Shown here one piece after another: positions 9,054 through 17,144 of a stretch of 64,000 nucleotides of DNA. The notes below the pieces were generated by a model that was given only the letters and a program-made list of their open reading frames with translations, had not been told where the DNA came from and made no database searches. Position 1 is the first letter of the stretch. Every line of letters begins with the position of its first letter. The stretch comes from Bermanella sp. WJH001 (lineage in GTDB: Bacteria; Pseudomonadota; Gammaproteobacteria; Pseudomonadales; Oceanobacteraceae), in NCBI RefSeq assembly GCF_030070105.1, contig NZ_JASJOO010000002.1:868001-932000 (forward strand). The letters are read 5' to 3'. A program made the position numbers and the translations under genes.

Positions 9054-9944
9054 ATGTTAACGTGCCCAGTTTGCCAAAACTTGCTTGAGCTGAATGAGCG
9101 TCAATTACGCTGTGAAAACAATCACAGCTATGACCAAGCCAAGCAAGGCTATTTTAATTTACTCCTCAACACCGCCAAAAGCTCAAAACAGCCTGGCGAT
9201 AATGCTGCCATGGTGCAAGCACGCAGTGCCTTTTTAAATGGCGGCCATTATCAAAGTATTTCTGACACCATCAACCAACTCGCCATTGACCACTTATTGC
9301 AAAACACTGCAGACGTGAGTCAAATTTTAGATCTAGGTTGTGGTGAGGGTTATTACACCGAACGCCTTCACACCGCGTTAAGTGACCACCAAATTAACCA
9401 TGCCTTTTATGGTTTAGACATTTCAAAAGATGCGGTAAAAGCTGCCTGCAAACGCAGTAAAAACATTAACTGGTTAGTGGCAAATGCCAATCATGCACCA
9501 TTTCAAGAAAACAGCATGCACTTAATCATGAACGTGTTTAACCGTATCATGCCAACCGCACTTGCCAAGCTTTGCCATAAAGAAGGCCGTGTATTTATTG
9601 CCAGTGCCGGCGCTTATCACTTACAGCAGCTTAAACAAGCGATTTATACGACACCTAAATTTGTCGAGTTTGACGCCATAGCCGTCATGAGTGATGACTT
9701 TAAACACGAACATCGACAAACACTCGATTTCACCATGAGCTTGCCACAAGAAAGCACCAAACATCTTTTGGCCATGACACCGCACACATGGCGCTCAAGC
9801 CCAGAAATCCAACAAGGATTAATGGCGCAAGAACGTCTAGACTTACGGGTACAAATCAATTTAGATAGCTTTAGTTTAAAACCAAAAGCTGAACGTACGG
9901 TTCGCACAAATGATGAACCTGTAAGCGAGCAAAGCGACACTTAG
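9054..9944 (+). CDS. rlmA: RlmA, 23S rRNA (guanine-745-N1)-methyltransferase
   Basis: The N-terminus carries the family zinc site: CPVCQ at residues 4-8, then LRCENNHSYDQAKQGYFNLL. The SAM-binding motif LDLGCGEGYY follows at about residue 97, and FNRIMP at about 162. RlmA methylates G745 in helix 35 of 23S rRNA. The length of 296 is slightly above the E. coli 269, with a polar C-terminal tail. It lies 12 bases after dapE. The family call is firm; the position of the modified base is taken from the family. Confidence 0.88.
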   Translation: MLTCPVCQNLLELNERQLRCENNHSYDQAKQGYFNLLLNTAKSSKQPGDNAAMVQARSAFLNGGHYQSISDTINQLAIDHLLQNTADVSQILDLGCGEGYYTERLHTALSDHQINHAFYGLDISKDAVKAACKRSKNINWLVANANHAPFQENSMHLIMNVFNRIMPTALAKLCHKEGRVFIASAGAYHLQQLKQAIYTTPKFVEFDAIAVMSDDFKHEHRQTLDFTMSLPQESTKHLLAMTPHTWRSSPEIQQGLMAQERLDLRVQINLDSFSLKPKAERTVRTNDEPVSEQSDT

Positions 9945-9967
9945 ACACTCAAACACAAGGAGCGTGC

Positions 9968-10267
9968 ATGTTTATCGTAAGATGGCTCGGCAACCTAGCT
10001 CAAGACTATCAACGTTGCTTTGCTATTTTTGGCGCAGGCCTTGCCATTTTTATGATTGGCATTGGCCTGTTTTACCTCAGCGCTAAACATTATGATGCTC
10101 AACCCTTGTTAGCTGAGTTACTAACATTAATTGCTATTTTATTTTTTACCATTGGTATCATCACCGCGTTAATTGGTTATTTAAGTTTGACCTATTATCG
10201 CTGGTATATATTTTTTAAAAAAAAGAAAACAAGCCAACGTGACCAAGACAACACCAATCACGATTAA
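9968..10267 (+). CDS. Small two-helix inner-membrane protein, unknown
   Basis: The 99-residue protein has two hydrophobic segments (about 19-37 and 47-70) and a basic Lys-rich C-terminal tail. The start is preceded by AAGGAG at six bases. I do not recognise the family. It follows rlmA closely and probably ends that operon or starts a short one with the next gene. Confidence 0.6.
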   Translation: MFIVRWLGNLAQDYQRCFAIFGAGLAIFMIGIGLFYLSAKHYDAQPLLAELLTLIAILFFTIGIITALIGYLSLTYYRWYIFFKKKKTSQRDQDNTNHD

Positions 10268-10291
10268 ACTTGTCTCGTAAAAGGTTTAACC

Positions 10292-10672
10292 ATGCGCTAT
10301 CCAGATATTGAAATTTACGTCAAAGACATCACCTTCAAACAAATTGAAGACTGGCTTGCACTGCACTTTAAAAGCGTTGAGCGTAAACATGTGGAGACTA
10401 AAAAAAGCGAAGCTCGTAGCCACTGGTTAGTGGATGGCAGCGAAGTCATTGCGTTTGGCAATGCCATCGCCAAGTATTCCAGCATTTGGTTTAAACAAAA
10501 TAACAGCCCATGGGACACCGATTTAGATTGCGCCCACGCAGCCTGTAAAGAATTAGCCACGCAGGTACGTTGCTCAAATAGCAGCTGGGAAGAAGGCCAA
10601 GGCCCAGAAAGCCAATGGTGGCGAGTTGTTGATGGTGAAGAAGATATGCTAATTGAATGGCCAGAGGGTTAA
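10292..10672 (+). CDS. Conserved hypothetical protein, 126 aa
   Basis: This is a small soluble acidic protein with a Trp-rich C-terminal half (SQWWRVV, MLIEWPEG). No signal peptide or membrane segment is present. An AAAGG ribosome binding site lies just before the ATG. It is likely cytoplasmic; its function is unknown. Confidence 0.6.
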   Translation: MRYPDIEIYVKDITFKQIEDWLALHFKSVERKHVETKKSEARSHWLVDGSEVIAFGNAIAKYSSIWFKQNNSPWDTDLDCAHAACKELATQVRCSNSSWEEGQGPESQWWRVVDGEEDMLIEWPEG

Positions 10673-10674
10673 AC

Positions 10675-10916
10675 AGCTCCCTTTGTTTATTCGCTCGCAG
10701 GGGCAAGCTCCTACAACCCCCCATAATCGAAACACTGGACGAGGCCGCACCTGCGGCCGAATCACCTAGCCTTACTCGCTTATACCACTATTTTTTCAGA
10801 TTCATCTGCTGTTAGAGTGTTCCTACAGATTTGGATTAAGAGCCAAAAAAAGTACGAGGGTGTACCCAATGCACTCGCTTCGCTCGCGGGGCATGCAACC
10901 CCGCGCCCGATAGACA
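10675..10916. repeat. REP-like hairpins and 57-bp dispersed repeat, copy B
   Basis: This stretch fills most of the gap before the stomatin gene. At 10692-10715, read on the minus strand, is a Pseudomonas REP-like motif (TGTAGGAGCTTGCCCCTGCG). At about 10741-10760 is a palindromic GGCCGCACCTGCGGCC. At 10855-10911 is the second copy of the 57-bp repeat seen at 6976-7032. No gene is supported here. Confidence 0.7.
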
Positions 10917-11016
10917 CATCCATCACAAAACCTCGCAATAATGGGCACTAATACTGGGCGCGCTTGTCCAAACCCTTTACAATCAAGCACTCATAACAAA
11001 AAAGAAAGGGATCTTC

Positions 11017-11955
11017 ATGCCATTTACAATGAGCACAATCGTCGCCGGTATTGCATTTTTATTCGTACTGGTTGTATTGAAAAAAACCATCATCTTTGTA
11101 CCTCAAAACCGCGCGTGGTTAATCGAGCGTTTTGGTAAATACCACAGCACAAAAGTTGCTGGCCTTAATTTTATGATGCCGTTCATTGATCGCATCGCCG
11201 CGGATCGCAGCTTAAAAGAACAAGCCCAAGACGTACCAAGCCAATCTGTGATTACAAAAGATAATATCTCACTGGTTGTGGATGGCGTATTGTATTTACG
11301 CGTACTTAATCCTTATGACGCCACCTACGGCGTAGACGATTACAGCTATGCTGTCACTCAACTTGCACAAACCACCATGCGAAGCGCCATTGGTAAGATG
11401 GAATTAGACCGCACCTTTGAAGAACGTGAAGCCTTAAATGCCGACATCGTATCGTCCATCAACCAAGCGGCCGAACCTTGGGGCATTCAATTACTGCGTT
11501 ATGAAATTAAAGACATCGTGCCACCAAAATCGATTTTAGAATCCATGGAAGCTCAGATGAAAGCCGAGCGTGTTAAGCGTGCACAGATTTTAGAATCTGA
11601 AGGCGATAAACAAGCGGCCATCAACGTCGCCGAAGGTCAAAAAGCCTCCATGGTACTTGCCGCAGAAGCTGACAAAGCGGAACAAATTTTACGCGCAGAA
11701 GGTGAAGCGCAAGCAATTATTGCTGTTGCAGATGCACAAGCCAAAGCCCTTAAAACCGTTGGTGATGCAGCCATGACTGCCGAAGGTCAAAAAGCAGTAC
11801 AGCTGGATCTAGCCACCAAAGCCATCGAAGCGCAAAAAGCCATCGCCAAAGAATCATCCGTTGTTTTGTTACCAAGTGGTGATACCAGCGCCAGCTCGTT
11901 AGTGGCGTCATCCATGGCGATTATCAATAAAATTAACGAACAGCAAAAAGGTTAA
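11017..11955 (+). CDS. SPFH/stomatin-family membrane protease subunit-like protein (QmcA-like)
   Basis: The 312-residue protein has one N-terminal membrane segment (about 5-23) and a full SPFH (band 7) domain: VPQNRAWLIERFGKYH, DRSLKEQAQDVPSQSVITKDN and YAVTQLAQTTMRSAIGKMELD. An Ala/Glu/Gln-rich coiled coil follows from about 185 (MKAERVKRAQILESEGDK). Such proteins oligomerise into rings or cages in the inner membrane and modulate proteases such as FtsH. The next gene, an NfeD-type protein, is the standard operon partner and starts two bases after this stop. The ribosome binding site is AAAGGGA. Confidence 0.88.
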   Translation: MPFTMSTIVAGIAFLFVLVVLKKTIIFVPQNRAWLIERFGKYHSTKVAGLNFMMPFIDRIAADRSLKEQAQDVPSQSVITKDNISLVVDGVLYLRVLNPYDATYGVDDYSYAVTQLAQTTMRSAIGKMELDRTFEEREALNADIVSSINQAAEPWGIQLLRYEIKDIVPPKSILESMEAQMKAERVKRAQILESEGDKQAAINVAEGQKASMVLAAEADKAEQILRAEGEAQAIIAVADAQAKALKTVGDAAMTAEGQKAVQLDLATKAIEAQKAIAKESSVVLLPSGDTSASSLVASSMAIINKINEQQKG

Positions 11956-11957
11956 GC

Positions 11958-12410
11958 ATGGATTTCATTGCACAAAACTTATCAGAAAGCCTGATCATCG
12001 CGGGTATCGCACTGCTGATCATTGAAGTAGCCATACTCGGCTTTGCCACCTTTGTGCTGTTTTTCATGGGCCTTTCTATGGTGCTCACTGGGGTACTGAT
12101 GTTAGTGGGTATTTTAGACTCCACCTACATTACGGCCTTTTGGAGCAATGCCATCGTAACAGGGGTATTGGCTGGTCTACTTTGGAAACCTCTTAAAAAG
12201 AGCCAACAAAACAGCGGCAAAGATAAAGAAACCGCCACGACCATTAACCATCAATTTGTATTAGAAAATGATTGTGATGCCCAAGGTTTATCCCATCATC
12301 AGTATTCTGGTATTCAATGGAAAGTGAAAAGCCAGCAGCCACTGATAAAAGGCACCATGGTGAAAGTGGTAAAAGCCGATGTGGGCGTATTATGGGTTGA
12401 AGAAGTGTAA
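11958..12410 (+). CDS. NfeD-family membrane protein
   Basis: The 150-residue protein has hydrophobic segments at about 10-30, 32-53 and 58-75, followed by a small beta-barrel (OB-like) domain. The latter ends in the typical YSGIQWKVK and KGTMVKVVKADVGVLWVEEV. It is the short NfeD1b type (YbbK-like) that partners with SPFH proteins such as QmcA. Its role is in membrane organisation or protein quality control, by analogy with the family. Confidence 0.85.
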   Translation: MDFIAQNLSESLIIAGIALLIIEVAILGFATFVLFFMGLSMVLTGVLMLVGILDSTYITAFWSNAIVTGVLAGLLWKPLKKSQQNSGKDKETATTINHQFVLENDCDAQGLSHHQYSGIQWKVKSQQPLIKGTMVKVVKADVGVLWVEEV

Positions 12411-12435
12411 TTCTTTTTAACTTATTGCTTGTGAT

Positions 12436-12465
12436 AAAAACGGCCTCTTCTGAGGCCGTTTTTTA
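12436..12465 (+). terminator. Terminator of the stomatin/NfeD operon
   Basis: Perfect arms AAAAACGGCCTC and GAGGCCGTTTTTT enclose a short TTCT loop. It lies 26 bases after the nfeD-like stop. Confidence 0.92.
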
Positions 12466-12493
12466 TGATTATCTAAAAAATTCATAGCACGCC

Positions 12494-12610
12494 GTCTCTC
12501 CCTCTAACAAGGGAGCCCAAACCTTAACGTTGATAAAACAAAACCAAACAAAGAAAAGTAACATCGCAAATATGGACTCCCGATCACGGACTGCGTCCTA
12601 CGGGAGAGAC
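12494..12610. repeat. MITE-like element, copy 1 (117 bp)
   Basis: The ends form a perfect 9-bp inverted repeat, GTCTCTCCC against GGGAGAGAC. Inside are an end-proximal hairpin and a longer one (CTCCCG to CGGGAG, with inner GGAC/GTCC), joined by an AT-rich linker of about 60 bp. Copies 2 and 3 follow within 340 bp. Confidence 0.82.
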
Positions 12611-12649
12611 AGTAGCGGTTTTATCCCAACCTTAGAAAGTAACAACGCC

Positions 12650-12764
12650 GTCTTTCCCTCGAACGAGGGAAACCAATCCTTGACGCTAATAATTCAAAAC
12701 CAAACAAAGACAAGCAACAGCATTTATAGACTCCCATTCACGGACTACGTCCTACGGGAGTGAC
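12650..12764. repeat. MITE-like element, copy 2 (115 bp)
   Basis: This element has the same layout as copy 1, with ends GTCTTTCCC and GGGAGTGAC (7 of 9 complementary). Its left hairpin is CCCTCGAACGAGGG. The short ORF that overlaps copies 1 and 2 is not coding. Confidence 0.82.
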
Positions 12765-12827
12765 GATATAAAAGGCATCTGTAAGGGTAATAACGTTTTT
12801 ATCTCAATCACAACCACTAGCCACACC

Positions 12828-12944
12828 GTCTTTCCCTCGAACGAGGGAATCCAATCCTTAACCTTGATAAAACAAAACCAAACAAAGAAAAGTAACACCG
12901 CAAATATGGACTCCCGATCACGAACTGCGTCCTACGGGAGAGAC
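12828..12944. repeat. MITE-like element, copy 3 (117 bp)
   Basis: The ends are GTCTTTCCC and GGGAGAGAC. The interior is nearly identical to copy 1 from the linker rightwards and to copy 2 at its left hairpin, so the copies look mosaic. The stretch 12466-13078 contains only these three elements, their spacers and the terminator at 12984. Confidence 0.82.
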
Positions 12945-12983
12945 ATAGGGAATGAATAATAGTTATAGCTACTGGCCAAAATC

Positions 12984-13022
12984 AAAAAAACACCCTAAGC
13001 GCTATGCACCTAGGGTGTTTTA
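12984..13022 (-). terminator. Terminator of the alkaline phosphatase gene
   Basis: Arms AAACACCCTA and TAGGGTGTTT enclose a 13-base loop. Read on the minus strand, the hairpin is followed by a run of T, which fits termination of the leftward phosphatase gene. It is likely to work both ways. Confidence 0.85.
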
Positions 13023-13078
13023 AATCACTCACAACACTTAATCATCTAAGCGTTGTTAGCACTGCGAGTAATTAAACG

Positions 13079-14734
13079 CTACTCAACAATCAAAACATCA
13101 ATTAGCTTTTGGCCAATGTTCGTATGATGCTGCATAGTCGAAAATTTATTGGCTATGGCTTCAGGACCAAAGGCATACACTGGTACAGGGGACGCCGTAT
13201 GGGAACCATTACTCCATGCAACGCTTTGCTCTGCACCAATAGCACGACTAATTAGCGGGCCATGGTCTTCACCTGGGTACACATAAAAATCGCTGTAATC
13301 GTTAATCAATGGCAGCTCAGCAACATCAAGGTACTTATGACCTGCTACTTGATTTTCATTCATAGTGCGCGCAGCAATGTGATCGGCTTCGTCATCCGAT
13401 ACATGAAAATCAGCATGCAGACTCGCATTTACCGCCGCTTTCCATTCAGCAGGAGTCGATGCGGTAAAATCCCAATCTCCTTCTACGTCACTAAAAATAT
13501 CGTAGTAAGATTTTTTCTGTGCAAAAATTTTATCCAGTGTATCTAGTGATCCAAAATTAAAGTTAGGCTTGTAATCTTTACCGTTCATACCATCACCGCT
13601 TAACTGCTTCGCTTCGGGTAAGTCATGTTTGTGATACGCAAAACCAAAACCTCCGGTTTCATGATCCGCGGTGATCACCACTAAAGTATCTTCACGCTCT
13701 TTCACCCATTCATAAACAGCGGCAACCGCTTCGTCGAATTTTAGCATTTCATGCAACAACCAACCGGTGTCGTTTACATGACCTGCCCAGTCAATTTGAC
13801 CCCCTTCAACCATTAAGAAAAAACCATCCTCATCTTTTGATAAAATATCCAACGCTTTCATGGTCATATCTTTTAAAGATGGCTCATCGGTACATTTATC
13901 ACTTACCGTACCGTTTTTGCAGTTTGTGTATTCGATGCCATCATTCATGGCTGAATCATCAAATAAACCTAAAAGCTTTGTACCACTGGCTTGCGCTAGC
14001 TGAGCCTTGGTAAATGCCAAGCCATAACCTGCTGTTTGTGCTTCTTTAATGAGATTACGTTCATCTGAGCGTTTTGATTTTTTAATAACATGGGTAGGTG
14101 CATTCAATTCAGCCGCCATAGCAGCAAAATCACCCGCAGGCACCCAGTGACGCGAACCACCACCTAACATGACATCCACACCAACCGTTAATAAATCTTC
14201 AGCAATTTCATTTTCGTAAGAGCGATGAGGCTGGTGCGCGGCAAACGCAGCCGGCGTAGCGTGGGTTAAACGTGTATCAGAAATCAAACCCGTGGATTTA
14301 CCCATGGCTTTGGCTTTTTCTAAAATGGTTTGTACTTTATTGCCGTTATCATCAAGGCCAACCGCTTCAGAAATAGAACCTTTACCCGTTGCAAGTTGTG
14401 AAGCTGAACACGCAGAGTCCACCACCAAACTTGGATTAGCCCCCATCGGCCCATTCATTGACAGGCCAACACGACCATTATCCGCAAAACGTTGCAACGC
14501 CGTTGTGGTTGACGATAAAACTGAATTCGGCGCACGACGCGCATACTCTTCTAACAAGCCAACTTGTTGTGCCCCCATACCATCGCCAATCATCAAGATG
14601 ACATTTTTAACCTTACCATCTGCTAATGTTTTTTCGTCTACCGAGGATTGATTATTACTACTTGAGCCACATGCCGCTAATAACGAACAGCTAACCAATA
14701 CGGCTAACACGCTCTTTGATGGTAACAATTTCAT
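13079..14734 (-). CDS. PhoA-family alkaline phosphatase, lipoprotein
   Basis: The 551-residue protein has a lipoprotein signal peptide (SLLAAC, Cys22) and the full alkaline phosphatase core. Motifs are ILMIGDGMG (metal Asp, about 51), DSACSASQLATG with the nucleophile Ser107, THATPAAFAAH, VEGGQIDWAGH and ITADHETGG, plus a C-terminal NGSHTASPVPV. It hydrolyses phosphomonoesters in the periplasm or at the outer surface to release phosphate. An Ala-to-Cys change next to the nucleophile (DSAC) is noted. AAGGAAGG precedes the ATG. A single Pho-box half-site (CTGTCAT, minus strand, near 14810) lies upstream, but no second half is seen. The gene diverges from betI. Confidence 0.88.
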   Translation of the reverse strand: MKLLPSKSVLAVLVSCSLLAACGSSSNNQSSVDEKTLADGKVKNVILMIGDGMGAQQVGLLEEYARRAPNSVLSSTTTALQRFADNGRVGLSMNGPMGANPSLVVDSACSASQLATGKGSISEAVGLDDNGNKVQTILEKAKAMGKSTGLISDTRLTHATPAAFAAHQPHRSYENEIAEDLLTVGVDVMLGGGSRHWVPAGDFAAMAAELNAPTHVIKKSKRSDERNLIKEAQTAGYGLAFTKAQLAQASGTKLLGLFDDSAMNDGIEYTNCKNGTVSDKCTDEPSLKDMTMKALDILSKDEDGFFLMVEGGQIDWAGHVNDTGWLLHEMLKFDEAVAAVYEWVKEREDTLVVITADHETGGFGFAYHKHDLPEAKQLSGDGMNGKDYKPNFNFGSLDTLDKIFAQKKSYYDIFSDVEGDWDFTASTPAEWKAAVNASLHADFHVSDDEADHIAARTMNENQVAGHKYLDVAELPLINDYSDFYVYPGEDHGPLISRAIGAEQSVAWSNGSHTASPVPVYAFGPEAIANKFSTMQHHTNIGQKLIDVLIVE

Positions 14735-14989
14735 TGCGCCTTCCTTTTTTGTTATTTCGATCTTTTACAGTTTTATTCACTGATGGCGCGGAGTATGGTT
14801 GGAAAATATGACAGTTTTTTTAAAATTAAACGCCCGTTCAATATAAAATAAACAATTAATAGAATCAGTCAGTTATAATCACTTTTTAAGCCAATGCAGT
14901 TATCCGATTAAGCCTAAGTATTTTGTTTTTAATCAAAGTGAAATATTTTTGTCATATGATAATCAGAAATAAAAATATGTGAGGAGCAT

Positions 14990-15592
14990 ATGCCTAAAGT
15001 CGGCATGGAGAAAATCCGTAAAGCACAGTTAATCGATGCCACTTTAGAAGCCATCGAAAAATATGGTTTTCATGGCACTACTGTTTCTGTTATCAGTAAA
15101 AAGGCCAATGTCAGTACCGGTATTATTAGCCACTATTTTGGTGACAAAGCAGGGCTGATCGACGCGACTATGCGCTACCTACTTGAACAATTAAAACAAG
15201 AATTATTAAATCACCTGCCAGACAACCATAATCACCACGCCCGCTTACATGCCATCATTGATGCTAACTTTGCCAGTGTGCAGCGTTCAAAAAAAGCCGC
15301 CGTTACTTGGTTAGTATTTTGGACTCAATCCATGCATTCGCCAGAGCTAGCACGCTTGCAAAAAGTAAACGCCAAACGTTTAGTCTCAAACTTAAAATAT
15401 TCACTTAAACACCTCATCAAACCGGAAAAAGTAGAATGGAGCGCACAACTCATCGCTGCACAAATAGATGGGTACTGGTTACGAAATGCCTTATCTCAGA
15501 CAGATGGTAACGACAGTGATCATGCTGTTGAGACCTGTAAAACGTTAATCGACAATGTGATTCGAGATTACGGCTTAGCGCAAAAAGCATAA
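14990..15592 (+). CDS. betI: BetI, choline-responsive TetR-family repressor (no bet operon beside it)
   Basis: The 200-residue protein matches BetI along its length: MPKVGMEKIRKAQLIDATLE, the helix-turn-helix VSTGIISHYFGDKAGLIDATMR (about residues 41-62), AAVTWLVFWTQSMHSPEL and IDGYWLRNAL. BetI normally represses betT/betIBA for glycine betaine synthesis from choline and often leads that operon. Here no betA or betB follows; the next features are tRNA genes. It therefore either acts on distant targets or has been separated from its operon. The start has a strong GAGGAG site. The gene diverges from the phosphatase gene, whose promoter it could also touch. Confidence 0.88.
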   Translation: MPKVGMEKIRKAQLIDATLEAIEKYGFHGTTVSVISKKANVSTGIISHYFGDKAGLIDATMRYLLEQLKQELLNHLPDNHNHHARLHAIIDANFASVQRSKKAAVTWLVFWTQSMHSPELARLQKVNAKRLVSNLKYSLKHLIKPEKVEWSAQLIAAQIDGYWLRNALSQTDGNDSDHAVETCKTLIDNVIRDYGLAQKA

Positions 15593-15774
15593 ACGACGGT
15601 CATCGCACAATAAAGCAGCCGCCTTTATAAATGGCCACTAACAAATATCGTTATTTGTCCATAAACAAAATCCACATATACGAAAACTAAAATAACGCTG
15701 AATAACCAGATGAAATTTGGAAATGGATAAGGCGTTGCACAATGGCAACAAGAAAAAACTTAGGGAGTATAAAA

Positions 15775-15851
15775 TGGCGGACTGGACGAGACTCGAACTC
15801 GCGACCCCCGGCGTGACAGGCCGGTATTCTAACCAACTGAACTACCAGTCC
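15775..15851 (-). tRNA. tRNA-Asp(GTC), copy 1
   Basis: This is a 77-nt cloverleaf with encoded CCA, acceptor arms GGACTGG and CCAGTCC, anticodon loop CTGTCAC and T loop TTCGAGT. The sequence closely follows E. coli tRNA-Asp. It is the last of six tRNAs in a leftward array. Confidence 0.97.
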
Positions 15852-15880
15852 GCATTAGAATTACTTTCAACAAGTAAAAT

Positions 15881-15956
15881 TGGTGGGTGATGACAGGATC
15901 GAACTGCCGACCCCCTCCTTGTAAGGGAGGTGCTCTCCCAGCTGAGCTAATCACCC
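15881..15956 (-). tRNA. tRNA-Val(TAC), copy 1
   Basis: This is a 76-nt cloverleaf with encoded CCA. The acceptor starts GGGTGAT and the anticodon loop is CTTACAA. Its T stem is the A-U variant (GGCAG/CTGTC). Confidence 0.97.
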
Positions 15957-15999
15957 ATATAAGCAACTAAATGCCTAAAAGGTTGTATTTGAATTAAAG

Positions 16000-16076
16000 T
16001 GGCGGACTGGACGAGACTCGAACTCGCGACCCCCGGCGTGACAGGCCGGTATTCTAACCAACTGAACTACCAGTCC
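16000..16076 (-). tRNA. tRNA-Asp(GTC), copy 2
   Basis: This 77-nt gene is identical in its mature sequence to the copies at 15775 and 16256. CCA is encoded. Confidence 0.97.
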
Positions 16077-16121
16077 ACTTTAAATTGATGTCAAACAGAC
16101 ATCGCCAATCTTTGGGAAGAT

Positions 16122-16197
16122 TGGTGGGTGATGACGGGATCGAACCGCCGACCCCCTCCTTGTAAGGGAGGTGCTCTCCCAGCTGAGCTAATCACCC
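16122..16197 (-). tRNA. tRNA-Val(TAC), copy 2
   Basis: This 76-nt gene differs from copies 1 and 3 by a paired change in the T stem (GGCGG/CCCGTC side instead of GGCAG/CTGTC). The fold is kept by compensation. CCA is encoded. Confidence 0.97.
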
Positions 16198-16255
16198 TAC
16201 TCAAATACTCAAGTTTACATCCTGATTAAGATGAGCTTTTTACTAAAGCTAAAGT

Positions 16256-16332
16256 TGGCGGACTGGACGAGACTCGAACTCGCGACCCCCGGCGTGACAG
16301 GCCGGTATTCTAACCAACTGAACTACCAGTCC
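16256..16332 (-). tRNA. tRNA-Asp(GTC), copy 3
   Basis: This 77-nt gene is identical in its mature sequence to the other two Asp copies. CCA is encoded. Confidence 0.97.
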
Positions 16333-16392
16333 AGAATTAACATCTTGCGATATTAACTATTTACGCTTCGAACCATTTTCTCAAAGAGAATT

Positions 16393-16468
16393 TGGTGGGT
16401 GATGACAGGATCGAACTGCCGACCCCCTCCTTGTAAGGGAGGTGCTCTCCCAGCTGAGCTAATCACCC
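16393..16468 (-). tRNA. tRNA-Val(TAC), copy 3
   Basis: This is the first tRNA of the leftward Val-Asp-Val-Asp-Val-Asp array. It is identical to copy 1, including the A-U T-stem pair. CCA is encoded. Confidence 0.97.
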
Positions 16469-16484
16469 CGAAAGCGTGGAGCGC

Positions 16485-16512
16485 ATTTTATATAACTTTA
16501 GTCATGTGTCAA
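16485..16512 (-). promoter_or_regulatory. Promoter of the tRNA array
   Basis: On the minus strand TTGACA (16507-16512) and TAAAAT (16485-16490) are separated by 16 bases. They are followed by a GC-rich discriminator (GCGCTCC), as is typical for stable RNA promoters under stringent control. The first tRNA begins 17 bases further on. Confidence 0.8.
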
Positions 16513-16637
16513 TCACCTTTTCGATATTTTTTTCATATTTTGCAAGCACTTAGCGACTTCTGTGTAGTTTTCAAACAGTTACGGCGGTTTCTGTTTTTAC
16601 CTGGGTGCCAACCAGTATTTAGTGCTTATATCCTAGA

Positions 16638-16671
16638 CAAAACAAACCCAGCAGCAGCTGGGTTTGTTTTA
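16638..16671 (-). terminator. Terminator of the comEA-like gene
   Basis: Near-perfect arms AAAACAAACCCAGC and AGCTGGGTTTGTTTT enclose a three-base loop. The hairpin lies just downstream of the leftward comEA-like gene. Confidence 0.88.
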
Positions 16672-16701
16672 AGGGTGTATCAGGCTTGATTGCCGTAACG
16701 C

Positions 16702-17022
16702 TTACTGGCCTGCTAATAGGCGCTCTCGGTTCTGCTCTACGGTTTTTTCGCCAATTCCTTTTACCTTGGCCAATTCATCAACACTTTTAAACGGGCCATT
16801 TGCTTCACGGTAGCGGATGATCTCTTGTGCCTTTTTAGGCCCCACTTTCACCAGCTGGGCAAGTTGCGCTTCATTGGCGTTATTAATATCTATCATGCCA
16901 GTTTGCACTTGTTCAACCTGACCTTGTTCAGTGACGGTTTGATCAGCTGAAACAGGTAAGGCAAACAACACAGATACAAGAGCACTGGCTAAAACATACT
17001 TAAGGGTTTGAATTGTTTTCAT
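16702..17022 (-). CDS. ComEA-family helix-hairpin-helix DNA-binding protein
   Basis: The 106-residue protein has a cleavable signal peptide (VLFALPVSA then DQT) and a C-terminal ComEA helix-hairpin-helix domain: MIDINNANEAQLAQL, VGPKKAQEIIRYREANG and VKGIGEKTVEQNRERL. It is a periplasmic DNA-binding protein. In naturally competent bacteria such proteins pull incoming DNA into the periplasm, but short single-domain forms are widespread and this alone does not prove competence. The ATG at 17022 is chosen over one 33 bases upstream because AAGGAGG lies just before it. Confidence 0.85.
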   Translation of the reverse strand: MKTIQTLKYVLASALVSVLFALPVSADQTVTEQGQVEQVQTGMIDINNANEAQLAQLVKVGPKKAQEIIRYREANGPFKSVDELAKVKGIGEKTVEQNRERLLAGQ

Positions 17023-17144
17023 GGAAACCTCCTTGTTGGGATTTAACCGTAACAAGAAGGTTATAAAGGCATCGTAGGATTTATCTCACATTCTTGTAAG
17101 ATAAATGCGAGTAACGGAAAACCTTACGACATAAGCATGATGGA

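Noticed and set aside
12530-12763. ORF of 77 codons over the 12.5-kb repeats
   Set aside because: It lies inside repeat elements 1 and 2, has low-complexity composition and no ribosome binding site.
14790-14825. Full Pho box upstream of the alkaline phosphatase gene
   Set aside because: Only one CTGTCAT half-site is seen; the second half at the right spacing does not match.
15775-16468. tRNA array as an integration site of a mobile island
   Set aside because: No integrase and no duplicated tRNA end fragment is seen nearby; repeated whole tRNAs explain the duplication.
16399-16689. Plus-strand ORF of 96 codons across the last tRNA and the terminator
   Set aside because: It runs antisense through a clear tRNA gene and a strong terminator.
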